Of a DNA stretch of 6,702 nucleotides, positions 1 through 5,570 are shown in pieces. The position numbers and the translations under genes were made by a program. Location: positions 1 through 6,702 of the forward strand of contig NZER01000326.1 in NCBI GenBank assembly GCA_002690445.1, in the 5' to 3' direction. Positions within the stretch are counted from its first letter, which is position 1. Each line of letters starts with the position of its first letter. The notes under the pieces were generated by a model that was given only the letters and a program-made list of their open reading frames with translations, had not been told where the DNA came from and did no database searches. This stretch comes from Candidatus Pacearchaeota archaeon. GTDB lineage: Archaea; Nanoarchaeota; Nanoarchaeia; Pacearchaeales; GW2011-AR1.

Positions 1-37
1 CTCCCGCATCTCGTGTTTTTTTCACATTCTTAACGAA
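1..37 (+). other. Leader upstream of the small terminase gene
   Basis: This short non-coding stretch holds a run of seven T at 16-22. A frame entering from base 1 stays open to a TAA at 31-33, so it could be the end of an upstream gene, but ten codons cannot decide this. No good Shine-Dalgarno site precedes the ATG at 38; only AACGAA lies next to it. In lambda-like phages the packaging site cos lies just upstream of the small terminase gene, so any cos or pac site would probably lie here or before the window. The T run could also be the tail of a terminator whose stem is outside the window. Confidence 0.3.
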
Positions 38-685
38 ATGAGCGCAGATACAGCAGAGCGGATTCAGTTGGATGCGGATCAGGCGCAGAAGATTCTCGAT
101 GCCGATCTAAAGAACTTGGTATCGAAAGTTTCGCAAGGGAAACCGTTGACTGCTCGCGAACGGAAACTGATTCAGCAGGCTTCGCAGGAAAGGGAAACCG
201 CGAAGACCATTACGGAACTGGTCGCGTTGCTTGGCATACCGCGGACCAAGTATTACAAGTTGAAGAAAGAGACCGGCGCGCCGGACAATCTTGCGCTGGA
301 TGACTGGCGTGAATTCATCAGTCGTCATCGTTTCGAGCAGATCGAAACGGAGGAAATGACACCGGAAAAGATGACTTATCTTCGCGGTCGTCTGTTGGCA
401 GAAAAGGCGCAAAGGGAAAAGATCGAACGTCAGTTGAAAGAACTTCGACTGGAACGTGAAGTCGGTGGATTCGTTCCGTTCACCGAAGCGATGGACGCGG
501 TGACGCGAGTCCTTGAACCGATCAACCGTTTGTTGGACGGCATTCCAAAAGCTTATTCGATGCGGATCAATCCGACTGATTCAGATTTCGCGGAGGAAAT
601 GCTTCGTGAAATGGTCCGCGATTTGAAGCGACAGATTTCATTGAGCCGCGGGGAAAAGATCAGCAAGCGGAAAGGCGTGAAGTGA
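38..685 (+). CDS. Phage terminase small subunit, Nu1-like
   Basis: This 215-residue protein is the likely DNA-recognition subunit of the packaging motor, which binds the packaging site on phage DNA and recruits the large subunit. A helix-turn-helix of the Nu1/excisionase type is visible at about residues 56-78 (TITELVALLGIPRTKYYKLK). A highly charged, probably coiled-coil helix follows at about 111-142, with the ERQLKELRLEREVGG pattern typical of small terminases, where it supports oligomerisation. The tail is basic (RGEKISKRKGVK). Length is close to that of lambda Nu1 (181 residues), with an N-terminal extension of about 50 residues. The ATG at 38 has no clear ribosome site. The stop overlaps the GTG start of the next gene. 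Family assignment rests on motif pattern and on the position two genes before the large terminase. Confidence 0.82.
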   Translation: MSADTAERIQLDADQAQKILDADLKNLVSKVSQGKPLTARERKLIQQASQERETAKTITELVALLGIPRTKYYKLKKETGAPDNLALDDWREFISRHRFEQIETEEMTPEKMTYLRGRLLAEKAQREKIERQLKELRLEREVGGFVPFTEAMDAVTRVLEPINRLLDGIPKAYSMRINPTDSDFAEEMLREMVRDLKRQISLSRGEKISKRKGVK

Positions 686-879
686 AAAAGCCGAAACGAT
701 TCAGGGCAAAGAACTATTCTTGCCGCGGTCAGAAATGCGCGAATCAACCGCAATTAAGCATCGCGGCCAGCGAAGAACTGAAGGACGACGTTCTGAAATA
801 CACGCAAGCCAAAGGAATCAGCGTCAGCAACTGGGTTCGCAGTTTGATGGAAAAGGAACTGACGCGGAAGGCCGGATGA
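682..879 (+). CDS. Small ribbon-helix-helix-like DNA-binding protein
   Basis: This 65-residue protein starts at GTG 682, overlapping the TGA of the small terminase (GTGA), with AAAGG at 671-675 six bases upstream. Its stop overlaps the ATG of the large terminase (ATGA). Residues 1-19 are basic with two cysteines (C14, C19). Residues 24-60 look like a ribbon-helix-helix fold: a short strand (QLSIAAS), helix A (about 30-43), the turn AKGIS, and helix B (SNWVRSLMEKEL). This pattern is typical of CopG/Arc-type dimeric repressors, which insert the strand pair into the DNA major groove. Its place between the two terminase subunits suggests a packaging cofactor or a regulator of the late operon, but this is inference. 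The fold call is by eye; the reading frame is well supported by the tight overlaps on both sides. Confidence 0.65.
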   Translation: MKKPKRFRAKNYSCRGQKCANQPQLSIAASEELKDDVLKYTQAKGISVSNWVRSLMEKELTRKAG

Positions 880-2702
880 AGACACCGGCAGAAAAATTGC
901 TGGACCGCGCTTTCGGAATCTTTGCGGTTGCGAAGAAGCAGACGGTGACGGAATGGGCCGAAGACAACGCCTATTTATCGGAAAGGGTCACGGAAATGGC
1001 CGGACGATATTCAACGGCAGATCATCCGTACGTCCGCGAAATTTTGGAGACCTATCAAGATCCGCGAGTCAAGAAGGTCAGTCTGTGCTGGGGAAGTCAG
1101 ACGGCGAAGACAACGACGATCTACATCGGCTTAGGCTGGGTCATCGATCAATCACCTGGACCTATCCTTTGGGTCTGGTCCAACGAGAAGCAGGCGCGCG
1201 CCTTTTCGAATGATCGATTCATTCCATTCTGCGAAGATACCGGCGTGATCGCGAAACATCTGCCGAAGACCAGCGAAGGCAAGATTGACCGCGACCGCGC
1301 GTCTGCTTTGCGGATCGAGTTCGACCGTTGTTCCCTGAACATGATCGGAGGCCAGAGCCAGCGGAACGTTCGCAATTATCCGGTTTCATATTTGATCCTT
1401 GATGAAATCGACGTAATTCCTGAACCGATTCGGCGTGATGCCGCGGACCGCGTGAAGGGTCGAAGAAGTTACAAGATCATTCAATCGTCCACGCCAATCG
1501 AGGAAGGCGGCATTTGGTCCGAATATCTGACCGGCGATCAGCGAAAGTTCCTGATGCCTTGTCCGCATTGCGACAAAGAAATTTCCTTTGAATGGCGAAA
1601 GGGCAAAGGCGAATACAATATCCACTTCCCACCGGAAGCCAAAGGCGAAGACGGCGCCTATGACTGGCACATGCTGAAGAAGGAAGCGCATTACGTTTGT
1701 CAGGAATGCGGTGGCGCGATCCGCGATGCGGACAAATTGCGGATGCTCCGCAAGGGAAAATGGAAAGCGACTTCCAGCGGCGAGCCGAACGTGCGGTCCT
1801 ATCATTTGAATTCCCTTTACAGTCCGACGATCACCTTCGGCGAAATGCTGATCCGTTGGTTTCGGGCGCAGGAATCGCTGGACGGACTGAAGCAATTCGT
1901 GACCGGCTGGCTTGCGGAACCGTGGAAAGAGGAACTGCTGGACGTGACCGAAGAGGCAACGCATCTGCTGGCCGGAGACTATGAACGCGGTGACGTGATG
2001 GGGGAATTCCGCTTGATGGGTGTCGACGTTCAGAGATCGCACTTCGTCTGGATTGTCCGCGGCTTCGATTCAGATGGAACAAGCTACTTGATCGACAACG
2101 GCAATTCGCCGACTTGGAAGGATCTGGACAAGACCTTTGCGAACTTCGCCTGTTCCGCGGCAGTAGTGGATTCGGGTTTCGGTGAACGAACACAGGAATG
2201 TTATGAACAAATTTACAAGCGAAGGAACACCTTCTGGGCCTCGAAAGGATGGAAGCGACTTGCGCAACCTGTCGCGATCAAGGCAGTCGATCCGTTCACC
2301 GGCACGAACAAGGCGAACACACACAAGATCCGATTGCTTCACATTGACGTCTCAACCTTTGGTGGGGAAATCCTGAAACGCAGGGCCAAGCTGGTCGAAG
2401 GTTTCCACATCTACCGCGACCCAGACCGCGAATACATCAAGCAATTGAATGCAAAATTCATCGTCGAGAAAACAACGAGAACCGGAGAAGTCGTTCAAGA
2501 ATGGCGCACGAAGCGTCACCGACAAGACCACTTCTTCGATTGCGAGGTCTACGTTCTCGCGCTTTCAAAAATCTTGGGACTTGGAAACGTCACTAGAAAG
2601 GCAGAAAAAAATGAGCAAGACGAAGACAAAAATGAATCCGTTGCTGGAACCAAACCAGTCCGGCGAAGAAGAAGAAAAAAAACCAGCAGGAATTTTTGGT
2701 AG
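876..2702 (+). CDS. Phage terminase large subunit, lambda GpA family
   Basis: This 608-residue packaging ATPase and nuclease translocates DNA into the prohead through the portal and cuts it. Visible motifs in order: a Walker A-like loop at 71-80 (CWGSQTAKTT, a variant form as in GpA proteins), Walker B at 173-179 (LILDEID), the coupling motif SSTP at 204-207, a probable zinc knuckle with C229/C232 and C275/C278, and RNase H-like nuclease residues D384 (MGVDVQ), D432 (VDSGF) and H552/D555 (DHFFDCEVY). Length is near that of lambda gpA (641). The ATG at 876 was chosen because it makes an ATGA overlap with the gene before and has GGAAGG at 866-871; the open frame runs further upstream to 720 but there overlaps the previous gene. 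The C-terminus is strongly basic (five Arg, two Lys at 596-602), in the part that overlaps the next gene. Confidence 0.95.
   Translation: MKTPAEKLLDRAFGIFAVAKKQTVTEWAEDNAYLSERVTEMAGRYSTADHPYVREILETYQDPRVKKVSLCWGSQTAKTTTIYIGLGWVIDQSPGPILWVWSNEKQARAFSNDRFIPFCEDTGVIAKHLPKTSEGKIDRDRASALRIEFDRCSLNMIGGQSQRNVRNYPVSYLILDEIDVIPEPIRRDAADRVKGRRSYKIIQSSTPIEEGGIWSEYLTGDQRKFLMPCPHCDKEISFEWRKGKGEYNIHFPPEAKGEDGAYDWHMLKKEAHYVCQECGGAIRDADKLRMLRKGKWKATSSGEPNVRSYHLNSLYSPTITFGEMLIRWFRAQESLDGLKQFVTGWLAEPWKEELLDVTEEATHLLAGDYERGDVMGEFRLMGVDVQRSHFVWIVRGFDSDGTSYLIDNGNSPTWKDLDKTFANFACSAAVVDSGFGERTQECYEQIYKRRNTFWASKGWKRLAQPVAIKAVDPFTGTNKANTHKIRLLHIDVSTFGGEILKRRAKLVEGFHIYRDPDREYIKQLNAKFIVEKTTRTGEVVQEWRTKRHRQDHFFDCEVYVLALSKILGLGNVTRKAEKNEQDEDKNESVAGTKPVRRRRRKKTSRNFW
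2596..2601 (+). promoter_or_regulatory. Ribosome binding site inside the large terminase gene
   Basis: GAAAGG lies nine bases before the ATG at 2611, within the coding sequence of the large terminase. It supports initiation of the membrane protein gene at 2611 rather than at the later in-frame ATG 2632 or further upstream in the open frame. Confidence 0.5.
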
Positions 2703-2838
2703 ACTGACGCAGGCGTTGTTCGAAACGACCTTCATTCTGACCATTCTGATCTTCGGCACCGTGGTCGGTACCTTGATGGCCTTGGTGCTTCCGCTTGGAT
2801 TCCCTTTCATGATCCTTTGGAAACGCTACACACAATGA
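2611..2838 (+). CDS. Small membrane protein, unknown role (holin-like size)
   Basis: This 75-residue protein begins inside the large terminase gene and overlaps its last 92 bases in another frame. Residues 1-30 are polar, with an acidic run (GEEEEKK, 18-24). Residues about 38-70 are continuously hydrophobic (FILTILIFGTVVGTLMALVL, then PLGFPFMILW), enough for one long transmembrane helix or a tight hairpin turning at the PLGFP segment. The protein ends in KRYTQ. Its TGA overlaps the ATG of the next gene (ATGA), which supports the frame. I do not recognise a family. A holin or other lysis-related protein is possible from size alone, as is a membrane anchor, but no lysis gene is visible nearby. 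Coding status is likely given the ribosome site, the two overlaps and the sharp hydrophobic pattern. Confidence 0.62.
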   Translation: MSKTKTKMNPLLEPNQSGEEEEKKPAGIFGRLTQALFETTFILTILIFGTVVGTLMALVLPLGFPFMILWKRYTQ

Positions 2839-3602
2839 GCGCAGACGTCGAACTGGACACCTATCGATTCAATCGCGTCCTTGAGCAGTTGCGGTCCTTC
2901 ACCGGCGCCGACTTCAAGAAGATCATTCGTTTCGAAGCAAACGCCATGTTGTCGACGGCGATGGAGAACACGAAGGCAGGGACCGCCTCGTACATCGATG
3001 AAAGATACACTTATTCAGCGAAGAAGAAACCCAGCAAGCGACTGGTGCCGTTCGTCTATCTGCGCGGCAAGCGCGTCCGGACTCGTTCGATCAAGCACAA
3101 AGGCATGATGGTCACGCTGAAATCCGGCAGGGAAGTCTGGAAACCTAATCGCGTGAATCCGCAATGGAAGCAAATGCAGGACAAGTTGAAGGTATTGAAG
3201 GCGAAGAAGAAGGCGCGGCGCGGCATGGCGAAAGCGTCTTGGCTGTACATAGCGGCAAGGGCCAAGCTGGGGAAACTGAAGAAGACGAAACCATTCATCC
3301 GGAAGGCGCTTGGAAAAATGACGTCCAACATGAAAGCCAAGCTGAACGGTCAGGACGTCGGGAAAGCGAAATACATTCTGGAGATCAAGAACAAGGCGAC
3401 TTTGCCCATGATCAAAAGTGGCGGCAAGCGCAAGGGACCTGGAGGATACAAGGCATTCAAGGAAGCTTTCCACGGTCGGAGCCAATATTTCTACGTTAAC
3501 TTGAGCAAAGGAGTCTTCAAGAAGGCAAGCGCCGTGAAATCGAAATACAAAGGATTTGAAATCACGCCATTGAAGAAAGCCGGAGCCAGCGACAAGGTCT
3601 GA
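2835..3602 (+). CDS. Lysine-rich phage protein, possible neck or tail-completion protein
   Basis: This 255-residue protein starts at ATG 2835, forming an ATGA overlap with the membrane protein; an in-frame TTG at 2817 was rejected for that reason. It is extremely basic: about 65 Lys plus Arg against about 16 Asp plus Glu by hand count, spread over the whole length, with dense patches at 62-69 (AKKKPSKR) and 122-129 (KAKKKARR). The N-terminal part (about 25-60, with FEANAMLSTAMENTKAGTA) resembles the opening helix of phage neck or tail-completion proteins of the HK97 gp10 type, but the likeness is weak. The segment RRGMAKASWLYIAARAKLG looks like a distinct helix. No catalytic motif is visible. 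The charge suggests contact with DNA or with an acidic partner. Position between terminase and connector argues for a head or neck role; the function is not known. Confidence 0.6.
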   Translation: MSADVELDTYRFNRVLEQLRSFTGADFKKIIRFEANAMLSTAMENTKAGTASYIDERYTYSAKKKPSKRLVPFVYLRGKRVRTRSIKHKGMMVTLKSGREVWKPNRVNPQWKQMQDKLKVLKAKKKARRGMAKASWLYIAARAKLGKLKKTKPFIRKALGKMTSNMKAKLNGQDVGKAKYILEIKNKATLPMIKSGGKRKGPGGYKAFKEAFHGRSQYFYVNLSKGVFKKASAVKSKYKGFEITPLKKAGASDKV

Positions 3603-3626
3603 AAGGTTGACGCTTGAGTCGCTTGC

Positions 3627-3890
3627 ATGGCGACCAGATCACTTCAACCGCTGGAAGATCTAATCGAGGCACGTGATTCGTTACAGGCCAGCTACAACGA
3701 AATCGCGAAGACCGCGATGAACCAGTATTCGATGCAGGACCGGCAAGTGATTTACGAACAGCGGCGCTTTCTGCGCGCCGAAATCAATGCCTACAACCGG
3801 AAGATCGGTCTGGCAGATCCGAACGTCAATGCAATCGGAAGCAACAAAGTGGACTTTCGAAACTTCCGTTACAACGACGAACTAGGATGA
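3627..3890 (+). CDS. gpW-like head-tail connector protein
   Basis: This 87-residue protein fits the gpW family, whose members bind under the portal after DNA packaging and allow tail joining. An N-terminal helix (LEDLIEARDSLQASY, 9-23) is followed by YSMQDRQVIYEQRRFLRAEI (34-53), matching by eye the lambda gpW layout of a helix, a short strand pair around a Gly/Asp-Arg turn, and a second helix. The C-terminal 25 residues are polar and aromatic (VDFRNFRYNDELG), as in the flexible gpW tail. Lambda gpW has 68 residues. The gene sits directly before the portal gene, as W does before B, and overlaps it by ATGA. The 24-base gap before it has no strong ribosome site; only TGAG near 3615 is close. 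Identification is by pattern and position. Confidence 0.62.
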   Translation: MATRSLQPLEDLIEARDSLQASYNEIAKTAMNQYSMQDRQVIYEQRRFLRAEINAYNRKIGLADPNVNAIGSNKVDFRNFRYNDELG

Positions 3891-5374
3891 TCGCGGCGAA
3901 GAAAACCAGTCGGAGTTTCTGGAATCGCGCCAAGGCCGCGACGAAGATCCTTTTTCAAAGCGGATACGATGCCGCGAAGAACACGCGGCGCAGGGGCCGC
4001 AGGCCGCAACGAGCGCTTGAAGCTGAACACGATGCGCTGAATCCAAGTGATCGTCAGAAGGTGATCGCTTCGCTGATGGACTTTCGTCGGAACAATCCAA
4101 TCGTGACTTCGATCTGCCGACTTCGCGAAACCGACGTGGTGGGTCCAGGTTTGATTCCGCAAGCGCAAAGCGGCAACGAAGACCTTGATCTGCGCCTAGA
4201 GGAATTGTGGAATTCATGGAGTCGATCACCTGAAGTCTCCGGCACCATGTCGATGCGGCAGCTTCAGAGGCAACTTGCTTCGATGACCTTGATCTTCGGT
4301 GACGGCGGTTTACTTCTGACGAATTCCGGTCAGGTCCAATTGATCGAAGGCGACCGGATCGGATCGGAAGGCGAAGGCAACTGGATCTTGCGCCGGTCCA
4401 CTTCGGAGGAATCGGAAGACAGACCGTCCAGACGCATGATCGACGGCGTGGAAGTGAACAAGCAGAACAAACCGATAGCCTTTGACATCGGAACACGCGA
4501 GGACGGCACCTTGCGAGACGTGCGGCGAGTCCTCGCGAAGAACTTCATATTTCACAAAAAGCAGATCCGTCCGACTCAAGTGCGCGGCGTGCCGGAATTG
4601 GCGCCGGTCGCTGATTCGTTGCAGGACGTAAGTGAATATCAGGACATCGAAATGCTCGCTGCGAAATGTTCAGCGTCACTTTCAGCAATTGTTAAGCGTG
4701 AAGGCGCAATTGATTTCGAACTGGCGGCGCGAGCCAACGACGACGAAGACGACCGGCTGGAAACTTTCGAACCTGGAAGCTTCCAATATCTGGAACCTGG
4801 AGAAGACGTTTCCGTGATCGGCGCGAACGGCAGGCCGAACGTGGACGGCATCGAATACTGCACTTATCGACTTCGGCAGATCGGGTCCGCATTGGGCATT
4901 CCGGTTGAATTCCTTTTGATGACCATCGGCGATTCATCCTTTTCGGCAAGTCAGGGAATGATCCTGCTATACCAGCAGACAGTCGAAAGCGAACAGCGCG
5001 ACCTGTTTCCTTTGCTGAATCGCCTTTGGAACTGGAAGGTCCGCAACTGGGCCGCGAAGGATTTGATCAGATGGGACGGAGACCGCGAAAACCCATTCGA
5101 CGTTCGCTGGCAACCGCCATCTTTCCGCTGGGTAAATCGAGCCGCGCAGGTCAAGGCAGATGCTCAATACCTGAACATGGGCGCGATTTCCTTGGACGAC
5201 GTGTCGGCGACCTTCGGAACGGATGCCCAGACTTCGCTTGAACGGAAGGCAAAGAACATCGTCACCGCGAAACGGCTTGCGGAAGAATACGGACTTGGCG
5301 ACTGGCGCGACCTGTTCAATCCGATCCAGACCAGCGCGCAGATGAATTTCGTGGATCTTTTGGACCGCGATTGA
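3887..5374 (+). CDS. Phage portal protein, lambda gpB family
   Basis: This 495-residue protein forms the dodecameric ring at one head vertex through which DNA enters and leaves, and it docks the terminase and then the gpW-like connector. Recognisable lambda-portal features are NNPIVTSICRLRETDVVGPG (69-88), matching the family pattern of a DN-P helix followed by nVVG-G; IRPTQVRGVPELAPV (227-241) before the long stem helix; and LRQIGSALGIPVEFLL followed by FSASQ (329-356), the family's AaglGvpye-S-a segment. Residues 1-45 are basic. Lambda gpB is 533 residues, so this one is slightly shorter. The ATG at 3887 overlaps the stop of the gpW-like gene, indicating coupled translation. The ending NFVDLLDRD is acidic. 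Family assignment is firm. Confidence 0.93.
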   Translation: MIAAKKTSRSFWNRAKAATKILFQSGYDAAKNTRRRGRRPQRALEAEHDALNPSDRQKVIASLMDFRRNNPIVTSICRLRETDVVGPGLIPQAQSGNEDLDLRLEELWNSWSRSPEVSGTMSMRQLQRQLASMTLIFGDGGLLLTNSGQVQLIEGDRIGSEGEGNWILRRSTSEESEDRPSRRMIDGVEVNKQNKPIAFDIGTREDGTLRDVRRVLAKNFIFHKKQIRPTQVRGVPELAPVADSLQDVSEYQDIEMLAAKCSASLSAIVKREGAIDFELAARANDDEDDRLETFEPGSFQYLEPGEDVSVIGANGRPNVDGIEYCTYRLRQIGSALGIPVEFLLMTIGDSSFSASQGMILLYQQTVESEQRDLFPLLNRLWNWKVRNWAAKDLIRWDGDRENPFDVRWQPPSFRWVNRAAQVKADAQYLNMGAISLDDVSATFGTDAQTSLERKAKNIVTAKRLAEEYGLGDWRDLFNPIQTSAQMNFVDLLDRD

Positions 5375-5394
5375 CGGCAGAAACTAACTTAAAC

Positions 5395-5400
5395 GAGGAA
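5395..5400 (+). promoter_or_regulatory. Strong ribosome binding site
   Basis: GAGGAA lies five bases before the ATG at 5406, in the 31-base gap after the portal gene. It is the best Shine-Dalgarno match of the window and marks an independent, probably efficient, start for the 54-residue gene rather than coupling to the portal. Confidence 0.7.
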
Positions 5401-5405
5401 AACAA

Positions 5406-5570
5406 ATGCGACAAATCGTCCAAGACTATCTTGAAAAGCCTGATCCTAAATTATTCGACGCAATGACCAGCGAGGAACAACGCTGGGTCGACAAGCAGGC
5501 AAATCCGAAGAAGGCCAAGGCATCGAAACCAAAAGCCGCTGCGCCGAAGGAAGACCATGCCGACAGTTGA
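5406..5570 (+). CDS. Small charged protein, unknown
   Basis: This 54-residue protein lies between portal and protease-like gene and has the clearest ribosome site of the window (GAGGAA, spacing five). Residues 1-31 look helical (MRQIVQDYLEKPDPKLFDAM then TSEEQRWVDKQ). Residues 32-54 are a low-complexity Lys/Ala/Pro tail (NPKKAKASKPKAAAPKEDHA) that is probably disordered. Its last 14 bases overlap the start of the next gene. No family is recognised. A small protein with a strong start next to portal and protease could be a scaffold or minor head component needed in many copies, but nothing in the sequence proves it. The reading frame is supported by the ribosome site and by tight fit with the neighbours. 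Confidence 0.6.
   Translation: MRQIVQDYLEKPDPKLFDAMTSEEQRWVDKQANPKKAKASKPKAAAPKEDHADS
5547..5551 (+). promoter_or_regulatory. Ribosome binding site of the HAD-protease gene
   Basis: AAGGA lies five bases before the ATG at 5557, inside the end of the preceding small gene. It fixes the start of the fusion gene just ahead of the HAD domain, so the phosphatase domain is part of the translated product. Confidence 0.6.

Noticed and set aside
720..875. N-terminal extension of the large terminase frame upstream of ATG 876
   Set aside because: It overlaps almost the whole ribbon-helix-helix gene, reads as low-complexity polar sequence, and ATG 876 has a ribosome site and an ATGA overlap.
1386..2042. 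218-codon open frame on the minus strand inside the large terminase gene
   Set aside because: Antisense to a firmly identified gene, with no recognisable domain; a shadow of codon bias.
2449..2610. Upstream extension of the membrane protein frame
   Set aside because: It would lie wholly within the terminase nuclease region and reads as Arg/Ser-rich shadow; ATG 2611 has its own ribosome site.
3603..3626. Possible promoter or terminator in the gap before the gpW-like gene
   Set aside because: Only 24 bases, no hairpin with T run and no convincing -35/-10 pair.
3882..4496. 204-codon open frame on the minus strand inside the portal gene
   Set aside because: Arg/Ser-rich antisense translation of the portal gene without domain features.
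4769..4803. Repeated GAACCTGGA in the portal gene as a possible repeat element
   Set aside because: Two short copies within coding sequence that give EPGS and EPGE; likely chance.
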